A DNA stretch of 64,000 nt from an uncultured Treponema sp. (GTDB taxonomy: Bacteria; Spirochaetota; Spirochaetia; Treponematales; Treponemataceae), in assembly GCA_946186185.1 (NCBI GenBank), contig CAMHMJ010000003.1, positions 97,138 to 161,137 of the forward strand, written 5' to 3'. The position numbers and the translations under genes are program-made. Below the pieces are notes generated by a model. It was not told where the DNA came from. It did no database searches and saw only the letters and a program-made list of their open reading frames with translations. Within the stretch, counting starts at the first letter, position 1. Each line of letters begins with the position of its first letter. Of this stretch, positions 42,243-50,172 are shown piece after piece.

Positions 42243-43073
42243 TTATTTCTTCAGAACAAAAATCGAACCGTCGCAGCCTTCCGGAAGGTAGGAGCCTTTC
42301 TTAAGGAAGCTAAGGTTGTAATCCGACTTTTCAATTTCTTCAATCTTTGATAAATCAAAACTGTCTTTGGAAGCCACAAAAATAAAGCATTCGTATTTCG
42401 GGGCGTCGTCCAGCTCGTAAGAAAATTCCAGAGGAACTTCTGCTCCGGTTTTCAAAAGCTTTTCTGAAACCCAGCCTTCCTCCGGGAAGTGGCGGGTTAC
42501 GTTTCCGTTTCCGTCTACACTAAAAATTACACCGTAATCGTATTCTCCTGCAAGATAGGTAATCTGAATTACATCATTTTCCTTTGCGCTTGTTCCGTTT
42601 TTAAGGCTTACAGCGCTGTTCCCGTCCTTTTTGTAAAGCCGAAGCTCCTGATGAGGAAGGGCTTTTCCCTTGATTCTGGTGGCGCTTTCCTTTACGCTTT
42701 CGGCGCTGTTTGCCTTATTATAATTCATCAGAAGGGGAAGTGAAAAGGCAAGGGCTAAAGCTGCAGCGGCGGCAAAGGTCACGTAGCGAAGGTATTTCAC
42801 GGATGTGAAGTTTTTGCCGGCTGTTTTCTGAGAGACAGGAAAGTTTACTTCTGGAACCTCAGTCTGCTGGAAGGCAGAACCATTTTCTCTTCCCACTTTC
42901 TTCATAAACTTCTCTTTCGCCAGCCCTGCCGGAAGAGTTCCCTGAATCTCTTCGTTCGACTTTCTCAATTCTGAAAGTGCCTTTTCAAGCTCTTCCTTAC
43001 CGTATTTATCATAATATTTTTCAGCTTTTTTCTCACCAAGAAGAATTTCTTCTAATAATAACTGTGGAATCAT
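42243..43073 (-). CDS. Anti-sigma-like membrane protein of the ECF operon
   Basis: 276 residues. The N-terminal cytoplasmic part (1-92) contains helical, charged sequence (GEKKAEKYYDKYGKEELEKA). One membrane helix is at about 99-116 (VTFAAAAALALAFSLPLL). The extracytoplasmic domain (about 140-276) has IQITYLAGEYDYGVIFSVDGNGN, VTRHFPEEG, YELDDAPKYECFIFVAS and DLSKIEEI, a pattern I recall from the ActD-like/DUF4384-type proteins that accompany ECF sigma factors and caspase-like proteins. The domain recognition is from memory. AGGAGG overlaps the end of the sigma gene; the gap is 3 bases. Topology and neighbours fit a transmembrane anti-sigma factor. Confidence 0.72.
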   Translation of the reverse strand: MIPQLLLEEILLGEKKAEKYYDKYGKEELEKALSELRKSNEEIQGTLPAGLAKEKFMKKVGRENGSAFQQTEVPEVNFPVSQKTAGKNFTSVKYLRYVTFAAAAALALAFSLPLLMNYNKANSAESVKESATRIKGKALPHQELRLYKKDGNSAVSLKNGTSAKENDVIQITYLAGEYDYGVIFSVDGNGNVTRHFPEEGWVSEKLLKTGAEVPLEFSYELDDAPKYECFIFVASKDSFDLSKIEEIEKSDYNLSFLKKGSYLPEGCDGSIFVLKK

Positions 43074-43076
43074 AGT

Positions 43077-43577
43077 CTAATCCTCCTTATTCATACAGGA
43101 AACCGAATATTTTTTCAGCTCCGAAATCCTTTTCCGGACTCCCGAAACCGACATGTTCACCTGACAGGCTGTCTCTTCCAGGGTGTAGCCGTCCACAAAG
43201 TGAAGGGTGGCTATAAGGGAATCCTTCTGGTCCCGGGCGGAAAAAATCTTTTCCAGAATTACGACCGCCTCAATCTTTTCGTTTTCAATTTCCGAAAACT
43301 CGTCCGCCATAATTTCTGAAATGACGGAAAAATCCGGTCCCGAACGAAGCTTGTCCGCCCTGATTTTATTAAGGCATACCCTTGTGGCCGTCACATAAAA
43401 AAGACTTGCGCAGACGTTCTTCACCTTGCACCTGTTTTCAATTATGCGAACAAAAACGTCCTGCATGGCGTCCTGTGCCTTATCTTCATCCTTTAAGATT
43501 GCACGGCAGCGCCTCAGAACCATTGGTCCGTATTTCTGATAGAGTTCAGCAAAATCGCTGGTCTGTAAATATTTCAT
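43077..43577 (-). CDS. ECF-family RNA polymerase sigma factor
   Basis: 166 residues. Region 2 spans about 8-75 (FAELYQKYGPMVLRRCRAILKD, AQDAMQDVFVRIIEN, TRVCLNKIRADKLR). Region 4 spans about 108-160 with a helix-turn-helix (VDGYTLEETACQVNMSVSGVRKRISELKKY). There are no sigma regions 1 or 3, as expected for ECF factors. Ribosome site GGAG. The promoter upstream (GTAACA-N16-GTGTCA) is shared with the TonB-dependent receptor and the exbB operon, suggesting autoregulation and a small regulon. First gene of the operon with the anti-sigma-like and caspase genes. Confidence 0.93.
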   Translation of the reverse strand: MKYLQTSDFAELYQKYGPMVLRRCRAILKDEDKAQDAMQDVFVRIIENRCKVKNVCASLFYVTATRVCLNKIRADKLRSGPDFSVISEIMADEFSEIENEKIEAVVILEKIFSARDQKDSLIATLHFVDGYTLEETACQVNMSVSGVRKRISELKKYSVSCMNKED

Positions 43578-43601
43578 TATTTATTAACTCCGTCCTTTAT
43601 T

Positions 43602-43629
43602 TGACACTTAAGACTGAAAAATATGTTAC
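43602..43629 (-). promoter_or_regulatory. ECF-sigma-type promoter of the sigma-factor operon
   Basis: Minus strand GTAACA (43624-43629), 16 bases, GTGTCA (43602-43607), then 24 bases to the sigma factor ATG. Here the outer dyad is imperfect (GTAACATAT versus AAGTGTCA). That argues the shared motif is a promoter rather than a repressor dyad. Confidence 0.68.
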
Positions 43630-43773
43630 TGTTTTTTGAAAAAAAATGCATTTACCGGAATGCCTTCTTTCCGGATTCCTTCTGATTTCATTATAACGAA
43701 TTTTTTTTGTTTTATTTTGGAAAATGTGTGTTATAATAATAATGCTAAAATTATATGCATTTCTGGGGTTTCT

Positions 43774-45165
43774 ATGTATAAAACAAAAAAGAGAGCATTG
43801 TCTATAGTTGTCTATGTTCTTTCAGCCGTGCTTTTCATCGTTTTTTCTCTTCTTCTGCTTCTGCAAAACAGAAATAAGGCTTCTCTGACCATCAATCTCG
43901 GTATTCCGGCGGTAATGTTTCTTTCATTTCTTATCATCGTTATGTCGCTGGTTCACGTTCTTGATAAGTTTCTATACAAAAAAAATGTTACTAAGAGCGA
44001 TACCCGCTTTCTTGTTGAATTCATAGACAGACTCCGTTTCTGCTATTCTTTTGATGACCTTTTTCAGTCGATTTCAGAAATTCTTGAACTTAAGGCAGAC
44101 TGCGCCGTTCTTCTTATCGAACGCGAGAAAAACTATGTACTTTACAACAGCCCGGATCGAATTTCTTCTTATTATACAACCCGAGATAAGCTTGTACGTA
44201 ACTTTCCTCTCACCTGGAAAGAAGGCTTCTACTTCATCGGTGATTCCCTTGATGTAGTTTCTTCCTATAAGCATGCCCGCGGCTTCCTTCTGAACTACCA
44301 GCACTACCAGCTCTACATCTTCTGCCGCTACACAAAACTCTACGACATTGAAATTTACGGCCGTCTTTATGAAGAGTACTGCCGCTTCCTTTCACGCTGT
44401 AAAACCATTGAAAATCTTGCTGAAATTTCTTCCCTCACAAAGGAGTGGGAGCAGCTTGCAGATACACAGATTTCCTTCCTGCCGCACAAAATGCCGGATA
44501 TTCCCCGCTTGAAGTTTGCGGCCTACTATCGTCCTCTTGTAAACGTTTCGGGAGACTATTATTCGGTTCTTCCGATTGACAGTTCTAAAACCCTTTTGAT
44601 GCTGGGAGACGTTTCGGGAAAAGGACTTCCTGCCGCCCTTATCATGGGTCTTGTAATGAATACCGTAAAAATCATTGAAGATAAGGAAGACCTTGTTGGA
44701 ATGATTAAGAAGGTAGATACCGCAATCAAGAACATGCACCTTCAGGATAAGTATACCGTATTGTTCATCGGAATCGTTGATACTGATAAGATGAAGTTTA
44801 CCTATGTAAATGCTTCTATGTCTGACCCGAAAATTCTTTCCCGTGCTCCGGACGGCTACCGAATCAAGGAGCTTAAATCTACGGCAAGTCTTGTAGGTAT
44901 TATCGATATGGACGATGTAAGCGTTGCAGAAATGCGCCTTTTCCGCGGAGACATGATTCTTCTTGCTTCCGACGGTGTTTCTGAAGTTATGGATGACAAC
45001 GGAGTAGAGCTGGGTGATACAGATATCTTCAAGGAAACCCTTCAGACGAGTGCTGCAAAATCTCCTCAGCAGTTTGTCGATGATATTGTAAATCTTATTA
45101 TGAAATATAACGGCGATAAGCGTCTTCACGATGACGTTACAATGCTGGTTGCAAAGGTAGGCTAA
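43774..45165 (+). CDS. Membrane-anchored SpoIIE/RsbU-type protein phosphatase
   Basis: 463 residues from ATG 43774. The frame is open for 46 codons upstream, but that part overlaps a TATAAT (43733-43738) and is not protein-like. Two membrane helices (about 8-31 and 43-63), a GAF-like or linker region (75-210), and a PP2C-type SpoIIE domain (about 240-463) with VSGDYYSVL, LGDVSGKGLPAAL, LASDGVSEV and HDDVTML as metal-binding motifs. It should dephosphorylate a STAS antagonist or similar substrate. One base separates its stop from the next phosphatase gene. Confidence 0.9.
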   Translation: MYKTKKRALSIVVYVLSAVLFIVFSLLLLLQNRNKASLTINLGIPAVMFLSFLIIVMSLVHVLDKFLYKKNVTKSDTRFLVEFIDRLRFCYSFDDLFQSISEILELKADCAVLLIEREKNYVLYNSPDRISSYYTTRDKLVRNFPLTWKEGFYFIGDSLDVVSSYKHARGFLLNYQHYQLYIFCRYTKLYDIEIYGRLYEEYCRFLSRCKTIENLAEISSLTKEWEQLADTQISFLPHKMPDIPRLKFAAYYRPLVNVSGDYYSVLPIDSSKTLLMLGDVSGKGLPAALIMGLVMNTVKIIEDKEDLVGMIKKVDTAIKNMHLQDKYTVLFIGIVDTDKMKFTYVNASMSDPKILSRAPDGYRIKELKSTASLVGIIDMDDVSVAEMRLFRGDMILLASDGVSEVMDDNGVELGDTDIFKETLQTSAAKSPQQFVDDIVNLIMKYNGDKRLHDDVTMLVAKVG

Positions 45166-45166
45166 T

Positions 45167-47809
45167 ATGATATTTACTGTTCTTAATTTTCTTTTGACTG
45201 CATTTCTTATTGGCGAAACTGTTTATGTAGACCGCATTGAAAGCAAGAATTTTGAAGGAACAAACCCTGCAAGCTCCAACGTGCTTCTGCTTGCAATTAC
45301 GGTTGCCATGTTCTCGGTTTTCAGCTGTTTTAACGGCCTTGTAACTCCGTCGCTGTTTACTCTTTTAATGCGCATCTGCTTTGTAATCGAAGGCTGTATG
45401 CTTGTAAACCTTGCCTTCTGTTTTCCTTATTATGCCTGGAACTATTCAAGTGGTGCCGCATACATTGTAAAATTCCTTTTGTACTGTGTAGTCTGCTTCT
45501 TTGTGTTCGTAAAATTCAAGACAATTAAAATTACCGATACGGAAGGTCTTGTAATCGAAAGCGCATACCTTTTCTCCGGAGACGCACGCCAGATTTTTGA
45601 CTGGACCTGGGCTGATGTTTATAATGCAATTTTCCGTTTTGTTCTTCCTCTTGGCGGTGCCCTTGCCATGCTGGTTAAAAACGAAGCAAAATCAACCCGT
45701 CTTGACCGTCATAAGGGTTATGTTTATTTCCTTGCCCTCACAACCATGTGGATTATGATGGCAGGTCTTAAAATCATCTGTAATGTAAGTCCGTGCTACG
45801 CTGTTCTGCACTATTATATTTATGTTCCGATTCTGGTAATCCTGCCTTATGCTTCCTGGCTTAAGCAGGCTCCAAGCGGAAGAAGTATTATTTCCTTCCT
45901 TTTTAAGTCGATTTTCTTCTATCTGCTTCCGTCTGCTCTTGCGGGTGTGGCATTTATGTGGATTTTCCACCTTGGAAGCGACTACGGAATTTCCCTTGCT
46001 TTTGTAGGTCTCTTCGTTGTTCTTGTGGCAATTCTTCTTGGCCGCTTTGTTGTTCGTCCGATTTTAAAGCTTGGCCGCCGTTTTGTTCATTCTTCGGACT
46101 ACGAACAGGCCTTTGAAAAGGATCTTGCTTCCATCGATTACAGCGGTGAAATGGATACAATCGCAAACGACATGTTTCAGATTTTCAACAAAAATGCTGA
46201 AGCATCCTCTATGTCCGTATTTATCAATGCCGGAAACAATACTTATGAGTGCGCATATTCTTCAACTGCCAAAAAAACAAAGATTGAAGATTCCGACGGG
46301 CTCTTTGAATCTCTTCTGAATGTTGATAAGAACGTTGTAATTTATAACGAAATCGATTCCCTTCATTCCTTGAGCGGTGTAAAAAAGACCCTTGAAAAAT
46401 TCTTTAAGAACACCCAGAGCGACGCTCTGTTCATTCTGAATGAAGGCCGTGACGTCCACGGTTTGATTTTGCTTGGACCACGAGCCGGAAACGACCACTT
46501 CAAAGACTACGACTTGAACGTCTTTATGAAGCTCTATTCATACTTCTTCGTATTCGGTTACTACATGCGAAATATTTCCAACAAGGAAATCATCGGTACC
46601 GTAAACCGTGAGCTTAAGATGTCCAGCCAGATTATTACTTCCATTCAGGAAAATATGGACCTGGTAAAGAATCCGAAAATGGATGCCGGCTGTATCATGG
46701 TTCCTGCCCACAACATCGGTGGTGAATTCGTGGATATGATTCGTCTTACCGATACCCGTCACCTTTTTGTAGTGGGTGACTTGAGCGGTAAGGGTATTGC
46801 GGCTTCCATGAGTATGGTCATCCTTAAGGCCATTATCCGGGCATACCTTGCAGAAACCCATGACTTTAAGCAGCTGGTTGTTAAGGTAAATCAGTTCGTA
46901 CGAAATAACCTTCAGAAGGGAACAATTTTTGCCGGAATGTTTGCCATCGTAAACTTTGAAAACGATACCATGTACTACATCAACTGCGGTATTCCAGCAA
47001 TTTTCCTCTATACTGAGGCCTATAATAACGTAATTGAAATTCAGGGTAGCGGTCATATTCTGGGATTTGTAAAGGATATTTCTCCGTATATTTCCGTAAA
47101 GCAGATTAAGCTCAGCAAGAATGATATCGTACTTACCTGTACCGACGGTCTTATTGAGTCCCATTCTCTTCGCGGTGAACAGTTCGGTAAGGACAGAATC
47201 CAGCGCAATATGGTTGCAAACGCAATGTATCCTGCAAGCCGAATGGCCCGCTTCTCTTACGATGAGCTTGTGCGCTTCATGAGCCATGAAATGGAAGACG
47301 ACGTTTCTATTCTTGTTTTGAAGTATCTCAAGGACAACGCATCCGAAGAAAAAGAAGCGGCTCCTGATAATTCAGGTAAGTATGATTCCCCGGAAGCTTC
47401 GGAAGAGACTGTTATAGAAGAGTCTGTTCCAGACTTTGACGGAACAGGAGCAGACTCTGAGGCCGGCGTTGAAGATTCTGCAATGCAGAATGCTTTTGCG
47501 GCAGGGGAAGTCTTGGCTTCTTCCAGTGTGCCGGGCTCTGATTCCGGCGACAGTTCAGACCCATTTGTAAGTGAAGATACAATTGTTGAAGAAACAGTTC
47601 CTGATTTTGGCGACGTGCCGGAAACGGAGGTCCCGGAGGTTTCCGTAGGATCAGATGCAGAACCTTCTGCTGAAGAAAAAATTGAACCAGCAGCTGAATC
47701 TCCAGTGGCTTCAAAAAAGCCTGAAAATCAGGATATTCCTCCGGTAGATGATGACTTTGATGTTGAAAGCCTTCTTGAAGGTATCGATATTCCGGATATT
47801 GATGTTTAG
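45167..47809 (+). CDS. Large multi-pass SpoIIE-type phosphatase with acidic tail
   Basis: 880 residues. About seven to eight membrane helices in the first 300 residues, a HAMP-like/GAF-like middle (about 300-480), a SpoIIE domain (about 500-720) with VVGDLSGKGIAASM, TCTDGLIES and EDDVSILVL, and an acidic Glu/Pro/Ser tail of about 155 residues with two similar segments (EETVIEESVPDFDG, EDTIVEETVPDFGD). At the first metal motif it reads NIGGEFVDM, with Glu where these enzymes normally have Asp (GGDxxD), so metal binding could be altered. It is translationally linked to the preceding phosphatase and followed by a STAS protein, the likely substrate or partner. Confidence 0.87.
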   Translation: MIFTVLNFLLTAFLIGETVYVDRIESKNFEGTNPASSNVLLLAITVAMFSVFSCFNGLVTPSLFTLLMRICFVIEGCMLVNLAFCFPYYAWNYSSGAAYIVKFLLYCVVCFFVFVKFKTIKITDTEGLVIESAYLFSGDARQIFDWTWADVYNAIFRFVLPLGGALAMLVKNEAKSTRLDRHKGYVYFLALTTMWIMMAGLKIICNVSPCYAVLHYYIYVPILVILPYASWLKQAPSGRSIISFLFKSIFFYLLPSALAGVAFMWIFHLGSDYGISLAFVGLFVVLVAILLGRFVVRPILKLGRRFVHSSDYEQAFEKDLASIDYSGEMDTIANDMFQIFNKNAEASSMSVFINAGNNTYECAYSSTAKKTKIEDSDGLFESLLNVDKNVVIYNEIDSLHSLSGVKKTLEKFFKNTQSDALFILNEGRDVHGLILLGPRAGNDHFKDYDLNVFMKLYSYFFVFGYYMRNISNKEIIGTVNRELKMSSQIITSIQENMDLVKNPKMDAGCIMVPAHNIGGEFVDMIRLTDTRHLFVVGDLSGKGIAASMSMVILKAIIRAYLAETHDFKQLVVKVNQFVRNNLQKGTIFAGMFAIVNFENDTMYYINCGIPAIFLYTEAYNNVIEIQGSGHILGFVKDISPYISVKQIKLSKNDIVLTCTDGLIESHSLRGEQFGKDRIQRNMVANAMYPASRMARFSYDELVRFMSHEMEDDVSILVLKYLKDNASEEKEAAPDNSGKYDSPEASEETVIEESVPDFDGTGADSEAGVEDSAMQNAFAAGEVLASSSVPGSDSGDSSDPFVSEDTIVEETVPDFGDVPETEVPEVSVGSDAEPSAEEKIEPAAESPVASKKPENQDIPPVDDDFDVESLLEGIDIPDIDV

Positions 47810-47889
47810 AAGGTTTGCGCCGGGTCTTTATGGATTCCGGAGCAGTTTAAAACATCAGTAATTTGAACACAAAGAATTAAGAGGTTTTT

Positions 47890-48216
47890 ATGGAACAGCT
47901 TACAATTACCAAAAAAGAAGGTGCAGATTATATTCTCTTTGAATTGAACGGTGCATTTAATGCATATACCGCTGTTAATATCCAGAATAAGGTTTACGAT
48001 GAAATTCAGACCCACAACGTTGTGCTTGATTTAACCAACGTCGTTCAGTTGGATGCTGCCGCAATGGGCGTAATCATGGCGGCTCATAACGATGCTGAAG
48101 AAAATCATACAAAGCTTTATCTTATGAAGCTTTCTAACGAAGCTGAAAAGACTATCAGTGCCACCGGTTTCCGGGATTTGTTCAGAATTATAAATTCCGT
48201 TACAGAAGTCGCATAA
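47890..48216 (+). CDS. STAS-domain anti-sigma-antagonist-like protein lacking the phospho-serine
   Basis: 108 residues, the length of SpoIIAA/RsbV proteins, with the fold pattern IQNKVYDEIQTHNVVLDLTN. The phosphorylation loop, normally D-S-S-G, reads Asp55-Ala-Ala-Ala-Met in VVQLDAAAMGVIMAA, so the serine targeted by anti-sigma kinases is absent. It could act as a constitutively unphosphorylated binder or have taken another role. AAGAGG precedes the ATG, 80 bases after the SpoIIE gene; it is probably the last gene of this operon, which ends at the hairpin 48247-48275. Confidence 0.85.
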   Translation: MEQLTITKKEGADYILFELNGAFNAYTAVNIQNKVYDEIQTHNVVLDLTNVVQLDAAAMGVIMAAHNDAEENHTKLYLMKLSNEAEKTISATGFRDLFRIINSVTEVA

Positions 48217-48246
48217 TTTTTCTGAATATTTATTCTTCAATTTTTC

Positions 48247-48275
48247 AGGGCTTTCTCTTTTTGTGAGGAAGCCCT
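48247..48275 (+). terminator. Terminator of the SpoIIE-STAS operon
   Basis: AGGGCTTTCTC (48247-48257) pairs with GAGGAAGCCCT (48265-48275) with one internal mismatch; a T-rich tail follows. Confidence 0.6.
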
Positions 48276-48307
48276 GCATATTTTCTATTCCTATTTTTCT
48301 ATTCCTG

Positions 48308-48336
48308 TTCCCAAAACTGTTTCTATTCATTATAAT
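48308..48336 (+). promoter_or_regulatory. Promoter of purM-purN with an overlapping inverted repeat
   Basis: TTCCCA (48308-48313), 17 bases, perfect TATAAT (48331-48336). AATGACTC (48334-48341) is an exact inverted copy of GAGTCATT (48373-48380), which spans the ribosome site GGAG. If the start site is near 48343, the left arm is promoter DNA rather than RNA. Confidence 0.55.
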
Positions 48337-48381
48337 GACTCATAGAAATCATACCTTTTACAGGTAATATAGGAGTCATTT

Positions 48382-49479
48382 ATGGCAAGTTACAAAGAGT
48401 CTGGTGTTGATGTTGAAGAAGGCTACAGAGCCGTTGATAAGTACAAGGAGCATGCAAAACGTACTGCGATTCCTGGTCTTCTTACCGGGCTTGGAAGTTT
48501 TAACGGAATGTTCGAGATTCCAAAGGGATACAAAAATCCTGTAATGGTCAGCGGAACTGACGGTGTTGGAACAAAACTCGACATTGCTTTCCAGATGAAA
48601 AAGTATGACACAGTTGGAATCGACTGCGTTGCAATGAGCGTAAACGATATTCTTTGTTCCGGCGTTCAGACTTTGTTCTTCCTTGATTATGTTGCCTGCG
48701 GAAAACTTGAAGCAGAAGTTGCTGCTGATCTTGTAAAAGGTGTTGCTGACGGCTGTGTTCAGACCGGTTGTGCTCTTTTAGGCGGCGAAACTGCTGAAAT
48801 GCCTGGCTTCTATGATGTTGGAAAATACGACCTTGCCGGCTTTGGTGTTGGCGTTGGCGAAAAAAATGATATGATTACCGGTGAAGACATTCAGGAAGGA
48901 GATGTTCTTATTGGTCTTTCTTCTACTGGTGTTCACTCAAACGGCTTCAGCCTTGTTCGAAAGCTTGTTCCAAATCCGAACGATCCTTTCCTTCAGGACG
49001 GAAAAGAAACCGGAAAAACAATCGGTGAAGTTCTTCTTACACCAACCCGCATCTATGTAAAGCCTGTAATGGAAGTTCTTGCAAAATATAAGAAATCAAT
49101 TCACGGTATGGTTCATGTAACCGGCGGTGGATTCTACGAAAATATCCCTCGAATGTATCCAAAAGCAAAAGACGGAAAAAAACAGCTCATTTCAATCATT
49201 CAGAGATCCAGCTGGGATATTCCTCCGGTATTCGGAGAGCTTATCCGCCGCGGTGCAGATTTGAATACAATCTACAATACTTTCAACATGGGTATCGGTT
49301 TTGTTCTTGCCGTTAAAGCAAAGGACGCAGATGCAATCGTTGAAATGTTCAATTCTAATGCTCACAAATATCATCGTGACGATTCTCCGGATATGAAGGC
49401 ATACAAGATTGGACGCGTTGCTTACGCTGAAGGAAAAGCTGAAACTCAGGCTGAAAAGGTAATTTTCGAGGATAAATAA
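48382..49479 (+). CDS. purM: Phosphoribosylformylglycinamidine cyclo-ligase (AIR synthetase)
   Basis: Makes aminoimidazole ribonucleotide from FGAM with ATP, step five of purine synthesis. 365 residues, as expected. Signature segments: YKESGVDVEEGYRAVDKYKEHAKRT at the start, SGTDGVGTKLDIAF, VAMSVNDILCSG, GGETAEMPGFY, STGVHSNGFSLVRK and HVTGGGFYENIPR. AGGAG lies 5 bases before the ATG. It is directly followed (4 bases) by purN. guaB, also in purine synthesis, is 44 kb away in this window. Confidence 0.96.
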   Translation: MASYKESGVDVEEGYRAVDKYKEHAKRTAIPGLLTGLGSFNGMFEIPKGYKNPVMVSGTDGVGTKLDIAFQMKKYDTVGIDCVAMSVNDILCSGVQTLFFLDYVACGKLEAEVAADLVKGVADGCVQTGCALLGGETAEMPGFYDVGKYDLAGFGVGVGEKNDMITGEDIQEGDVLIGLSSTGVHSNGFSLVRKLVPNPNDPFLQDGKETGKTIGEVLLTPTRIYVKPVMEVLAKYKKSIHGMVHVTGGGFYENIPRMYPKAKDGKKQLISIIQRSSWDIPPVFGELIRRGADLNTIYNTFNMGIGFVLAVKAKDADAIVEMFNSNAHKYHRDDSPDMKAYKIGRVAYAEGKAETQAEKVIFEDK

Positions 49480-49483
49480 TTCA

Positions 49484-50113
49484 ATGAAAAATATTGCAGT
49501 TTTAGTCAGTGGCGGCGGAACTAATCTTCAGGCTTTGATTGATTATCAGATGGAGCAGGGCGGCTCTTGTCCTTACAGAATTGCTGTTGTAATCAGCGAC
49601 CACAAGGACGCTTTTGCTCTTGAACGGGCAAAAAAAGCCGGTATTCCCTCTGAAATTACAAGTCCCTATTCTGTTATGGGTGCAGAAGCTGCAAAAGCGG
49701 CAAGCCGCGAAGAGAAACGCATTGCCGTAAGCGACAGAGTTTTGTCCCTGTGCAAACAGTATCAGGTTCAGGGTATTGTTCAGGCCGGCTGGCTGACTGT
49801 TCTTTCCGGAAAAATTATCGAAGATTATTCAGATAAAATTATAAACCTGCATCCCGCTCTTCTTCCAAAGTTTGGAGGAGTGGGAATGTGGGGACATCAC
49901 GTTCATGAGGCTGTTCTTGCTGCTGGCGAAAAGGAAAGCGGCTGTACCATTCATCTTGTAAACGGTGATTGTGACGGCGGAAAAATCCTTATCCAGAAGA
50001 AGGTGCCGGTAGTTGCCGGAGATACACCGGACAGCCTGTACGAGCGGATTGCTCCGGAAGAGCACAAAGCAATCGTTGAAGGAACCTGCCTTCTTGTAGA
50101 TAAATACATTTAA
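49484..50113 (+). CDS. purN: Phosphoribosylglycinamide formyltransferase
   Basis: Transfers a formyl group from 10-formyl-tetrahydrofolate to GAR, step three of purine synthesis. 209 residues. Landmarks: IAVLVSGGGTNLQALID near the N-terminus, QAGWLTVLSGKIIEDY, NLHPALLPKFGG with the catalytic Asn/His, and HLVNGDCDGGKILIQKKVPV with the catalytic Asp. No ribosome site of its own is visible; the 4-base gap to purM suggests coupled translation. Copy F follows. Confidence 0.95.
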   Translation: MKNIAVLVSGGGTNLQALIDYQMEQGGSCPYRIAVVISDHKDAFALERAKKAGIPSEITSPYSVMGAEAAKAASREEKRIAVSDRVLSLCKQYQVQGIVQAGWLTVLSGKIIEDYSDKIINLHPALLPKFGGVGMWGHHVHEAVLAAGEKESGCTIHLVNGDCDGGKILIQKKVPVVAGDTPDSLYERIAPEEHKAIVEGTCLLVDKYI

Positions 50114-50117
50114 CTAC

Positions 50118-50160
50118 AAATGTCGATTTTATAAATCAGTTCAGAACTGGCTTTCAGTGT
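50118..50160 (+). repeat. Dispersed palindromic element, copy F (single arm)
   Basis: AAATGTCGATTTTATAAATC followed by CAGAACTGGCTTTCAGTG, matching one terminal arm of the element with substitutions. It sits between the convergent purN and lipoprotein genes. Confidence 0.55.
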
Positions 50161-50172
50161 GTCATTCTTTAA

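Noticed and set aside
43636..43773. N-terminal extension of the first SpoIIE protein
   Set aside because: It overlaps a TATAAT and has no protein-like character; the ATG at 43774 precedes a normal membrane helix.
44392..45129. 245-codon minus-strand frame inside the first SpoIIE gene
   Set aside because: Antisense of a well-supported phosphatase domain.
46538..47287. 249-codon minus-strand frame inside the second SpoIIE gene
   Set aside because: Same reason; the sense frame has complete SpoIIE motifs.
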